In this document: positions 1 to 6,031 of the stretch, piece after piece | Numbering within the stretch: position 1 is the stretch's first letter | Layout: each line of letters opens with the position of its first letter | Assembly (NCBI GenBank): GCA_039918615.1 | Contig: JBDSHG010000009.1 | Coordinates: 1 to 6,051, forward strand | From: FEN-1250 sp039918615 | Lineage (GTDB): Bacteria > Gemmatimonadota > Gemmatimonadetes > Gemmatimonadales > Gemmatimonadaceae | Length of the DNA stretch: 6,051 bases | Reading direction: 5' to 3' | Notes under the pieces: model-generated | Told to the model about the DNA's origin: nothing | Seen by the model: the letters and a program-made list of their open reading frames with translations, nothing else | Databases searched by the model: none | Program-made: the position numbers and the translations under genes

Positions 1-522
1 GTGCGCACTCGAAGAAATGCGGCGGGCGTCGCCGCGGCACTTCCGCGCGACCTCGCAGCGCTCGATCCCGATCAGACACTCGGTCCCATTCGCTCGATGG
101 AAACGGTGCTCGATGCCTCGCTCTCACGGCAACGGTTCAGCGCATCGCTCCTCGGGATCTTCGCAATGATTGCGCTCGCACTCTCTGCGGTCGGCATCTT
201 CGGCGTCATGACGGCGATGGTCACGCAGCGCACCAGGGAGCTTGCCGTTCGCCTCGCGCTTGGCGCGCATCCACGGAAGGTGCTCCAGCTCGTGATGTCG
301 CACGGGGCGGCGCTCGCGGGCATCGGGATCGTCATCGGATTGTTCGGCGCGTTCGCGCTGTCACGCGTGGTGGCCGGACTGCTCTACCACGTGGGCGCGA
401 GCGATCCCTTCACACTGCTCAGCGTCTCCCTGCTGCTCGCGGCGGTCGCGCTACTCGCGTGCTACATTCCTGCTCGGCGCGCGACGCGGCTCGACCCGAT
501 CATTACGCTGCGGGAGGAGTAG
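1..522 (+). CDS. ABC transporter permease, FtsX/MacB-like, C-terminal part (5' end outside window)
   Basis: This is the C-terminal end of an inner-membrane permease of the FtsX/MacB superfamily, most like the large duplicated permeases common in Acidobacteriota and Gemmatimonadota. Family members work with an ATPase to move substrates or transmit force across the envelope; the substrate here cannot be told. Visible residues 1-45 look like the end of the periplasmic domain (A-L-D-P-D-Q, then S-L-S-R-Q-R-F). Three hydrophobic segments follow at about 46-74, 97-124 and 137-156. The T-Q-R-T-R-E-L-A-V-R-L-A-L-G-A stretch (75-89) is the typical cytoplasmic segment after the first helix, and the end (P-A-R-R-A-T-R-L-D-P, then L-R-E-E) is the usual family terminus. 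The frame is open to the window edge and the GTG at base 1 lies inside a conserved region, so the gene surely starts upstream. No ATPase gene is visible. The regulator gene begins 42 bp downstream with no terminator between, suggesting cotranscription. Confidence 0.93.
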   Translation: MRTRRNAAGVAAALPRDLAALDPDQTLGPIRSMETVLDASLSRQRFSASLLGIFAMIALALSAVGIFGVMTAMVTQRTRELAVRLALGAHPRKVLQLVMSHGAALAGIGIVIGLFGAFALSRVVAGLLYHVGASDPFTLLSVSLLLAAVALLACYIPARRATRLDPIITLREE

Positions 523-546
523 CCGGGTGGCACTCACGTACGCGGT

Positions 547-557
547 GGGAGGAGGAG
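547..557 (+). promoter_or_regulatory. Strong Shine-Dalgarno deciding the GTG start of the regulator
   Basis: The purine run GGGAGGAGGAG contains AGGAGG at 550-555, nine bases before the GTG at 565. Reading upstream in that frame gives no other ATG, GTG or TTG before the stop at 520-522. The site therefore fixes GTG 565 as the start. Confidence 0.8.
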
Positions 558-564
558 AAGCTCC

Positions 565-1950
565 GTGATCGCAACCAACGGGGATTCAGGAAAAGAGCGG
601 CCGTCGCGCATCCTCATTGCCGACGACCAGTCCGACGTGCTTGAGGCGCTGCGCTTGATGCTGAAGGGACGCGGCTTCGAGATCGAGACTGCGCGCTCGG
701 TGGCCGAGATCATCTCGGCGGTGGAGACGCGCGCGCTCGACGCGGTGCTGATGGATCTCAATTACTCGCGCGACACGACGTCCGGCACCGAGGGACTCGA
801 CATCCTCCCGCGGCTGCAGGCCGCCGATCACACGATGGCCCTCATCGTCATGACGGCGTGGGGGAGCGTCGACAGCGCCGTGGAGGCAATGCGGCGCGGC
901 GCGTGGGACTACATCGAGAAGCCGTGGGACAACGCGCGGCTACTCACGACGGTGAACTCGCAGCTTGAGCTCTCGCGCGCGCTGCGCCGCTCGCAGCGGC
1001 TCGAAGGCGAGAACGAGATTCTGCGCGGCGAGGGTGCGCCCGAGATCATCGCCGAGTCGCCGCGCATGCGTCCCGTGCTCGAGCTGATGTCCCGCGTCGG
1101 TCCGTCGGACGCAAACGTGCTGATCGGCGGCGAGCACGGAACGGGGAAGGAGCTCGCGGCGCGCTGGATGCACGCGATCTCGCCGCGCCGCAACCATCCG
1201 TTCGTCGCGGTGAACATGGGCGGACTCTCGGAGGGTGTGTTCGAGAGTGAGCTCTTCGGGCACGTGAAGGGATCGTTCACGGACGCGAAGGCCGACCGCA
1301 TGGGCCGCTTCGAGCTCGCCGATCGCGGCACGCTGTTCCTGGACGAGATCGGGAATCTCCCTTTGCACCAGCAGTCGAAGCTGCTGCGCGTGCTGCAGGC
1401 GGGTGAGGTCGAGCGCGTCGGCGATTCGCGTCCACGCAAGGTGGACGTGCGCGTGCTCGCCGCAACGAACGTCGATCTGCATGCCGAGGTGGCGGCGGGA
1501 CGCTTTCGCGAGGATTTGCTCTTCCGGCTCAACACCATCGAGATCCAGCTCCCACCGCTGCGCGAGCGCCGTGACGACGTCGCGCCGCTCGCCAACTTCT
1601 TTTTGCGCAAACACGCCACGCGCTACGGGAAGCCGCTCACATCGTTCGACAACGCCGCCATGCAGGCGATGCTCGAGCATCCGTGGCCAGGCAACATCCG
1701 CGAGCTCGACCACGTCGTCGAGCGCGCGGTACTTCTCGCGCAGGGAGAGCAGGTGCGCGCGATCGATCTCGCACTGCGACCGAGCGCCGCAACGGGTGCG
1801 AAGGCAGAGGAGGTGACGCTCGAGGAGGCCGAACGCGTATTGATTCAGAAGGCGCTTTCGAGATATGATGGGAACGTGAGCCACGCAGCGAAGGCCCTCG
1901 GAATCAGCCGCAGCGCGCTCTACCGGCGCCTGGCGGTGCATGGCCTCTGA
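565..1950 (+). CDS. Sigma-54-dependent NtrC-family response regulator
   Basis: This is a cytoplasmic two-component activator (461 aa, usual NtrC-class length) that should remodel sigma-54 RNA polymerase using ATP once phosphorylated. The receiver domain (about 14-135) has acidic pair D20-D21, phospho-acceptor D64 (V-L-M-D-L-N), T97 and K119 (E-K-P-W). The AAA+ domain (about 160-395) has Walker A G-E-H-G-T-G-K-E (189-196), a sigma-54 contact loop reading G-S-F-T-D-A (236-241), Walker B T-L-F-L-D-E (256-261), probable arginine fingers R315 and R321 in F-R-E-D-L-L-F-R-L-N, and W-P-G-N-I-R-E (374-380). A Fis-type helix-turn-helix fills about 418-459, ending A-L-G-I-S-R-S-A-L-Y-R-R-L. Two motifs depart from the textbook (see findings), but the catalytic residues are present, so it should be active. 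The GTG start has a strong ribosome site. Its stop overlaps the kinase start by 11 bp, making that kinase the probable partner. Target promoters are unknown. Confidence 0.95.
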   Translation: MIATNGDSGKERPSRILIADDQSDVLEALRLMLKGRGFEIETARSVAEIISAVETRALDAVLMDLNYSRDTTSGTEGLDILPRLQAADHTMALIVMTAWGSVDSAVEAMRRGAWDYIEKPWDNARLLTTVNSQLELSRALRRSQRLEGENEILRGEGAPEIIAESPRMRPVLELMSRVGPSDANVLIGGEHGTGKELAARWMHAISPRRNHPFVAVNMGGLSEGVFESELFGHVKGSFTDAKADRMGRFELADRGTLFLDEIGNLPLHQQSKLLRVLQAGEVERVGDSRPRKVDVRVLAATNVDLHAEVAAGRFREDLLFRLNTIEIQLPPLRERRDDVAPLANFFLRKHATRYGKPLTSFDNAAMQAMLEHPWPGNIRELDHVVERAVLLAQGEQVRAIDLALRPSAATGAKAEEVTLEEAERVLIQKALSRYDGNVSHAAKALGISRSALYRRLAVHGL

Positions 1951-3280
1951 CCACCGGCGCCGGCGCAGGGGGCTGACGCACGAGTCGAGGGTATTCTGGC
2001 TGGCGCTCCTCGCCGGCGCAGCGGGAGGCGGCGCGACGATCCTGCTGCTCTGGTTGGGCGACTACGACGGCAAAGTGCGCTGGACGATCACGCTCTTCGT
2101 GCTGGTCTGGTGGGTCTCGTTCGCGCTGGCCGCGCGCGAGCGAGTGATCCGTCCGCTGCAGACGATCTCGAACATGCTCGCGGCGCTCCGCGAGGGCGAC
2201 TTCTCCACTCGCGCGCGTGGCGCGCGCGACAGCGATGCACTCGGGCTCGCGCTGCTCGAGGTCAACATGCTCGCCGCGACACTACGATCGCAGCGGTTGA
2301 GCACCGTGGAGGCGACATCGCTTCTGCTCACCGTGATGGAAGAGATCGACGTTGCGATCTTCACCTTCGACGGCACGCACCGGCTCAAGCTTCTGAATCG
2401 CGCGGGCGAGCGTCTCCTCGCACAACGAAGCGAGCGACTGCTCGGCCGCACGGGCGCGGAGCTCGGCCTCGAGGAGTGCCTGAGCGGCGATGCGATGCGT
2501 ACGATCGACACGATGTTTCCGGGCGGGGGCGGACGCTGGCAGCTCCGTCGCACCACCTTCCGGCAGAATGGCCAGCCGCATCAACTGGTAGTGCTGTCGG
2601 ACCTGAGCAAGGCTCTTCGCGACGAAGAGCGCCTGGCGTGGCAGCGCATTATTCGCGTGCTCGGCCACGAGATCAACAACTCGCTTGCCCCGATCAAGTC
2701 GATCGCCGAGAGCCTGCAGGCGCTCGTCGACGCGCCGGTACGCGATGCGGAAGCCGAGGAGGATGTTCGGCAGGGGCTCTCCGTGATTTCGAATCGCGCG
2801 GGGTCGCTCAGCCGGTTCATGACGTCGTACGCGATCCTCGCTCGGCTTCCCGGTCCGCGTCATGATGCCGTGGAGGTACCGACGTGGGTGCGGCGTACGG
2901 CCAAGCTGGAGACGCGGCTGCACGTCGAGGTGCACGAGGCGGAGCCGGTTCGCATCGTCGGCGATGCTGACCAGCTCGATCAGCTCCTGATCAATCTCGT
3001 GCGCAATGCTGCGGATGCATCGCTGGAGACGGGCGGCGGCGTGTCGGTAGGATGGCAGGAGAGCGGTGCGTGGGTGCAGCTGTGGGTGCGAGACGAGGGA
3101 TATGGCATCGCGGACAGCTCGAACCTGTTCGTGCCCTTCTTCACGACGAAGCCTGATGGCTCCGGGATCGGGCTCGCGCTAAGCAGGCAGATTGCGGAGG
3201 CGCATGGCGGAACGTTGACGCTCGAGAATCGCGCGGAGGGACCCGGATGCGAGGCGATGCTGCGACTGCCTCTCGCGTGA
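1940..3280 (+). CDS. NtrY-like sensor histidine kinase (2 TM, HAMP, PAS, HisKA, HATPase)
   Basis: This is an inner-membrane histidine kinase, 446 aa, the likely partner of the overlapping NtrC-type regulator. A basic N-terminus (R-rich, residues 6-10) precedes two hydrophobic helices at about 17-39 and 48-66, leaving only about eight residues (41-48) outside the membrane. A HAMP-like linker spans about 67-118 (V-I-R-P-L-Q, then E-G-D-F) and a PAS-like domain about 126-222 (A-I-F-T-F-D, then L-N-R-A-G-E). The H box has phospho-acceptor H243 in G-H-E-I-N-N-S-L-A-P-I; E244 and N247 fit the E-x-x-N phosphatase motif, so it may also dephosphorylate its partner. The ATP-binding domain has the N box N-L-V-R-N-A-A-D (352-359), G1 D-E-G-Y-G-I (385-390), F-V-P-F-F-T-T-K (397-404) and G2 G-S-G-I-G-L (407-412). 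The ATG at 1940 has no strong ribosome site, which fits translational coupling to the regulator. The signal sensed is unknown; the near-absent periplasmic loop argues for a membrane or cytoplasmic cue. Confidence 0.94.
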   Translation: MASDHRRRRRGLTHESRVFWLALLAGAAGGGATILLLWLGDYDGKVRWTITLFVLVWWVSFALAARERVIRPLQTISNMLAALREGDFSTRARGARDSDALGLALLEVNMLAATLRSQRLSTVEATSLLLTVMEEIDVAIFTFDGTHRLKLLNRAGERLLAQRSERLLGRTGAELGLEECLSGDAMRTIDTMFPGGGGRWQLRRTTFRQNGQPHQLVVLSDLSKALRDEERLAWQRIIRVLGHEINNSLAPIKSIAESLQALVDAPVRDAEAEEDVRQGLSVISNRAGSLSRFMTSYAILARLPGPRHDAVEVPTWVRRTAKLETRLHVEVHEAEPVRIVGDADQLDQLLINLVRNAADASLETGGGVSVGWQESGAWVQLWVRDEGYGIADSSNLFVPFFTTKPDGSGIGLALSRQIAEAHGGTLTLENRAEGPGCEAMLRLPLA

Positions 3281-3319
3281 TGGGCGGTGCAGCATCGGCT
3301 CGCGTGTGACTATCGGCTG
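3281..3319. other. Short convergent intergenic gap without clear terminator
   Basis: These 39 bp separate the stop codons of two convergent operons. The only symmetry seen is a 5-bp pair, GCAGC (3289-3293) and GCTGC (3316-3320), with a 22-base loop and no T-run on either strand. I cannot call a Rho-independent terminator. Either termination is Rho-dependent or the two messages overlap at their 3' ends. Confidence 0.5.
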
Positions 3320-4177
3320 CTAGTGAGCGCGGCTGCCGTCGCCGCCGTGATCATCGAAGCCATCGTCGCCGTGGCCGTCGTCGCCGTGGTGATCGTTGTC
3401 CTCGAAGGCGTGGAAGGACCGACGCACGTTGTCGTTCACGAGTGACTCGTTCGCGCCGCCGACATTGGCCGTCGAAGGATTCACGAGGTTCCCGTTGCGA
3501 TCCGCGAACCAGCGATCGATGCTGACGTGGACGGTGAGCGCGGTTGCCGAGCTGCCGACGGTGAGTGGAGGATCGAAGCTCATCTCGATCGATAGGTTGG
3601 GCGTACCGCTGTAGACGAAGGGCGATCCATCGAAGGTGCCCTCGACGCGCACGCTTGCGTTGGCGAACTGCGGATTCGCGGCGAGGAAGGCGGCGCCGCC
3701 GGCATCGGATAACTGTACCGCGCGAAGCTTCGCCTCGAGCGCACGATAGCTTCCGGCGGGAAGCTGAAGCGTGAGCACTGAGATCACAGAGTTGTCGACG
3801 GGGAGTGTGACGAGGAGCGGACCCGTTTTGAGCTCGTGGCAGCGGTCGTCGTTGGGCTCGGGATGATCATCCGCGGCGCAACCGGCGGAGTCGACGGTGG
3901 AGAGCTCGAGGCGCGAGAGCGTGAGCGCTGCGCTGGTGATCACGAGCGTATGCGTGCTGTCGGCACTCGTGACCTGGCGATCGAGCGACGGTGCGATCCC
4001 GTTGGGCCCGGCGACGCGACCGGCGGCCGTGGACGTGAGCGTCGCGACGGCGATCGAGAGATTATTGCTGCCGCCGCTGGCGGGGCCGCTGGAATCGCTG
4101 CAGCCTGCGAGGAAGGCGACCGCGCAGAACGAGGACGCGACGAGAGTCGCTCGAGCGATCGTACGTGAAGCACGCAT
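3320..4177 (-). CDS. Predicted outer-membrane lipoprotein with Asp/His-rich C-terminal tail
   Basis: This is a secreted lipoprotein of 285 aa whose function I do not recognise. The N-terminus is a lipoprotein signal: arginines at 2, 5 and 9, a hydrophobic run at 11-22, and lipobox L-A-G-C with lipidated C26. Ser follows the Cys rather than Asp, which in Gram-negatives fits outer-membrane sorting. A short Ser/Gly linker (27-38) leads into a beta-rich domain (about 39-225). It has two cysteines, C100 and C113, flanking an acidic loop (D-D-H-P-E-P-N-D-D-R) and possibly forming a disulfide. The stretch L-L-V-T-L-P-V-D with L-P-A-G-S-Y-R-A-L (121-147) recalls DUF4382-type surface domains, but this is resemblance only. 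The last 26 residues (260-285) are dominated by Asp, His and Gly, a plausible metal-binding tail. The start is firm: an in-frame stop at 4211-4213 lies upstream and ATG 4177 is the first start codon after it. A weak site (GGACGG) lies six bases before the ATG. Confidence 0.85.
   Translation of the reverse strand: MRASRTIARATLVASSFCAVAFLAGCSDSSGPASGGSNNLSIAVATLTSTAAGRVAGPNGIAPSLDRQVTSADSTHTLVITSAALTLSRLELSTVDSAGCAADDHPEPNDDRCHELKTGPLLVTLPVDNSVISVLTLQLPAGSYRALEAKLRAVQLSDAGGAAFLAANPQFANASVRVEGTFDGSPFVYSGTPNLSIEMSFDPPLTVGSSATALTVHVSIDRWFADRNGNLVNPSTANVGGANESLVNDNVRRSFHAFEDNDHHGDDGHGDDGFDDHGGDGSRAH
3359..3388 (-). repeat. Two 15-bp tandem repeats in the lipoprotein tail
   Basis: On the plus strand 3359-3373 (GCCATCGTCGCCGTG) and 3374-3388 (GCCGTCGTCGCCGTG) differ at one base. 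Read on the minus strand, each encodes H-G-D-D-G, so residues 264-273 are a two-unit peptide repeat. Degenerate related sequence (GCTGCCGTCGCCGCC) lies nearby at 3332-3346, on the 3' side of the gene. This suggests the acidic/His tail grew by slippage. Confidence 0.75.
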
Positions 4178-4364
4178 GGCAAACCGTCCGGATGAGAGTT
4201 GGGGTCGAGTTCAGTGAAGCGGACTCGCGCATACTCACGCTGTGCAGCCGACGCGACTACGAATTCGATTTGAACGACAGCGTGCGTGCGGCGACGCACA
4301 TCTACGGAAGGGTGGAGTGATATTCGGGTTTGGTGCGAGATGTCACAGTATGCCTGGTTTGCGG
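4178..4364. other. 187-bp intergenic region upstream of the lipoprotein gene
   Basis: This is the largest gap in the window. Both flanking genes are on the minus strand, so it is the 3' flank of the anti-sigma-like gene and the leader of the lipoprotein gene. No convincing -35/-10 or -24/-12 promoter was found by eye, although ECF promoters have phylum-specific motifs that I would not recognise. It is slightly more AT-rich around 4261-4275 and 4320-4335. It contains one short hairpin, listed separately. It could hold an independent promoter for the lipoprotein, possibly one read by the nearby ECF factor, but nothing shows this directly. Confidence 0.5.
4282..4299. repeat. Short GC-rich inverted repeat in the intergenic region
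   Basis: GTGCGT (4282-4287) and ACGCAC (4294-4299) are perfect complements around the 6-base loop GCGGCG. No T-run follows on either strand, so it is not a standard terminator. It could be an operator half-site pair or a leader hairpin. In GC-rich DNA a 6-bp stem may be chance. Confidence 0.35.
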
Positions 4365-5492
4365 TTACGGAGTGACCAGAACCATCCGCTCGAGATCGTG
4401 GCGATCCTCGAATGAGGTATCACTGAATCGAGTGACCATCACGGATCGGATGACGACGTGGTTTTCGGCACTCACCCAGATGAAGGAATCGTCCGCGGGC
4501 TCACCGACCTGCACTTTCCAGCAGTCGAAAGGGCCGGCTGCCACGCGTATTGTCTCGCGACCGACCACCCGCAGCGAGATACTTTCCCAGGGGCGCTCGA
4601 AGTACTTGAAGGCGCGCGGATGAATGGGCGGAGCGATCTCGATCGTCCCGTGCCATCCCTCGGTCAGGGGAAGTGCAGGTACGTCCAGCGCGAGTGCAAA
4701 GCCGAACGGCAGCTGGCCGCTCTTCATATGAAAGGAGAGCGTTGCGGTAGTGTCGAGATGACCAGTCATCACGATTGAAATCGTGGCACTGTCGAACACG
4801 GCGTGAATAGCTCCTCCCGGATGCTGTGTCTTATAGATGCTAGCCCAGTACAGCGGCGTTGGGCCGTCGGCTGAGACGACCAGCGAGTCGAGATGGACGC
4901 CGGTCATTGGCGGTCCTTCGCGAACCGCAAGAATGGCCGGCGTTCCATTCCACGTCGTGCGGGAGATCGCGATCGACGAGGATGGATGGGTGCTCGTAAA
5001 CACACCATCGGTGATCGTGACGCTGCTGTAGGTGAACGTGCCGGACTCTATTTGCGATGCACGGAAGGCGATGGGCGCATCCTGGCCGAGCTCCGCGCCG
5101 CATGCGGCGGCAATGCCGAACGCGGAAATCATGAGATGGCGGAGCGTCGACGAGTCGCGCGACGTCGACGGCGTGCTCGCGCAAGCGAGGTCGACGGCTG
5201 CGAGCGCTGAGTGGTCGAAGGGTTCGGCGTCGCCCACGGCGATCGATTTGCGCGTCATAACCGCGGCGACGATCGATGCAGCGAGCGCCACGAGTCCAAT
5301 TGCGATGCTTCGCGCGACTGGATGATTGCGTGCCGCCGAATCGTCCGACGTATGCAGTGTGAGGCGCTCTCCTGCTGCGCGCCGCGCAAGAACGCGCGCA
5401 AGCGTCTCGTGCGCAAGCGGCGGCGGCTCCATCACGGCTGCCCGCATCCGCAACTCACGCACGCCGGCCTCTTCATCGATGACGTTTTTCAT
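4365..5492 (-). CDS. Anti-sigma-like membrane protein joined in frame to an exported beta-rich domain
   Basis: This is a 375-aa protein encoded directly after the ECF sigma gene; its ATG overlaps the sigma stop (ATGA, 5489-5492), and a GGGAG ribosome site (minus strand, 5501-5497) precedes it. Residues 1-62 are a charged, cytoplasm-like helical region (P-P-P-L-A-H-E-T-L-A-R-V-L-A-R-R-A-A-G-E-R) in the place of an anti-sigma domain, without the H-x3-C-x2-C zinc motif. A hydrophobic segment at about 61-79 (I-A-I-G-L-V-A-L-A-A-S-I-V-A-A-V-M) would be the membrane anchor. A Ser/Thr-rich linker (104-116) follows, then a second hydrophobic stretch at 120-134 (L-M-I-S-A-F-G-I-A-A-A-C) ending before Q-D-A-P, which looks like a signal peptide. 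Residues 140-375 are beta-rich; the C-terminal G-R-E-T-I-R-V-A-A-G-P-F-D-C-W-K-V (311-327) with F-I-W-V-S (337-341) recalls DUF3108-like periplasmic domains. Likely roles are sigma control plus envelope sensing. Two formerly separate genes are the alternative. Confidence 0.75.
   Translation of the reverse strand: MKNVIDEEAGVRELRMRAAVMEPPPLAHETLARVLARRAAGERLTLHTSDDSAARNHPVARSIAIGLVALAASIVAAVMTRKSIAVGDAEPFDHSALAAVDLACASTPSTSRDSSTLRHLMISAFGIAAACGAELGQDAPIAFRASQIESGTFTYSSVTITDGVFTSTHPSSSIAISRTTWNGTPAILAVREGPPMTGVHLDSLVVSADGPTPLYWASIYKTQHPGGAIHAVFDSATISIVMTGHLDTTATLSFHMKSGQLPFGFALALDVPALPLTEGWHGTIEIAPPIHPRAFKYFERPWESISLRVVGRETIRVAAGPFDCWKVQVGEPADDSFIWVSAENHVVIRSVMVTRFSDTSFEDRHDLERMVLVTP
5145..5170. 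repeat. 26-bp near-palindrome at the domain junction of the anti-sigma-like gene
   Basis: The 8-mer CGTCGACG (itself a palindrome) occurs at 5145-5152 and 5163-5170, so the two copies are both direct and inverted repeats. The 10-base centre contains the palindrome TCGCGCGA (5155-5162). The element covers codons 108-116 of the 375-aa protein (P-S-T-S-R-D-S-S-T region), just before an internal ATG at 5132. It could form a strong hairpin in the mRNA. Confidence 0.7.
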
Positions 5493-5501
5493 CTCTCTCC
5501 C
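5489..5501 (-). promoter_or_regulatory. ATGA stop-start overlap with adjacent ribosome site
   Basis: On the minus strand the last codon of the sigma gene (TGA, 5491-5489) shares bases with the ATG (5492-5490) of the anti-sigma-like gene. The purine run GGGAGAGAG (5501-5493) lies directly before that ATG. This arrangement normally gives translational coupling, keeping the two proteins near a fixed ratio. Confidence 0.75.
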
Positions 5502-6031
5502 AGCAGTGCGCGCAGCTTTCGCCGCGCACGATGGAGTCGAACCTCTGACGTGCCCGCGCGAATGCCGAGCAGCTTGCCGATCTCGGCGTGCGTGTAACCC
5601 TCGATATCGCCCAGCATGAACACGACTCTCAGATCATCAGGGAGCGCGGCAAGTGCGGTCGCGATCGCCATCCGGTCGAGGAGGAAGTTCGACAACGCGC
5701 TCTCCTTCCCGGCGCCTGCGCGTTTTGCGGCCTCCTCGCGCCGGCGCCCGGATCGCATGCGCATCAGCGTCGTGCGAACCGTCACCGCGCGAAGCCATCC
5801 CGCGAATGAGCCGCTGCGCGCATACGCAGTCAGCGCCTCCGGCAGTCCGATGAACACATCCTGCACCACATCCTCGGCCTCATCGGCCGACATCGTCAGC
5901 CGGTACGCGACGAGATGCACCTGGGCGCTGTGGAGCTCGAAGAGTCGTGCGAGCGCGTCGGTCGAGCCCGCGGCCGCCTCGTCGAGCAACGCCCGCTCCT
6001 CGCCGATCGCGATTGCGTCCTGTGGTGGCAT
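5489..6031 (-). CDS. ECF-type sigma-70 factor
   Basis: This is an RNA polymerase sigma factor of the extracytoplasmic-function class (180 aa, typical length), which would direct polymerase to a small regulon. Region 2 spans about 25-95: A-L-A-R-L-F-E-L-H, then A-D-E-A-E-D-V-V-Q-D-V-F (49-60, core-binding region 2.2) and G-S-F-A-G-W-L-R-A-V-T-V-R-T-T-L (74-89, the -10 recognition part). A basic, variable linker (R-S-G-R-R-R-E-E-A-A-K-R) leads to region 4 at about 122-177: A-L-P-D-D-L-R-V-V-F-M-L, then E-G-Y-T-H-A-E-I-G-K-L-L-G-I and R-L-H-R-A-R-R-K-L-R, which reads the -35 element. ATG 6031 is the first start visible and gives a normal N-terminus, but no good ribosome site precedes it. The frame stays open to the window edge (20 bp), so a start further upstream cannot be excluded. 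The next gene overlaps by ATGA and probably controls this factor. Confidence 0.93.
   Translation of the reverse strand: MPPQDAIAIGEERALLDEAAAGSTDALARLFELHSAQVHLVAYRLTMSADEAEDVVQDVFIGLPEALTAYARSGSFAGWLRAVTVRTTLMRMRSGRRREEAAKRAGAGKESALSNFLLDRMAIATALAALPDDLRVVFMLGDIEGYTHAEIGKLLGIRAGTSEVRLHRARRKLRALLGER

Noticed and set aside
528..543. TGGCAC at 528-533, resembling the -24 half of a sigma-54 promoter ahead of the regulator gene
   Set aside because: The expected GC of the -12 half is not at the right spacing (GC falls at 542-543, one base too far) and TTGC is absent. A start site from it would also fall at or inside the ribosome-binding site.
940..1941. Long open frame on the minus strand opposite the regulator gene (333 codons)
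   Set aside because: It is fully antisense to a well-supported gene. Its translation is Arg/His/Leu-rich with no recognisable motif, as expected from GC-rich codon shadows.
2110..2865. Open frame of 251 codons on the plus strand inside the kinase gene
   Set aside because: It overlaps conserved kinase domains in another frame, and its Arg/Ala-rich translation has no domain logic.
3289..3320. GCAGC / GCTGC inverted pair between the convergent operons as a terminator
   Set aside because: The stem is only 5 bp, the loop is 22 bases, and no T-run follows on either strand.
4330..4778. Plus-strand open frames in and beside the 3' part of the 375-aa gene
   Set aside because: They are antisense to a coherent protein, lack good ribosome sites and show no motifs.
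4840..5184. Alternative minus-strand frame of 114 codons that could be a separate small gene after the anti-sigma-like half
   Set aside because: It has no ribosome site and a His/Arg-rich translation. The main frame through this region carries the coherent beta-rich domain.
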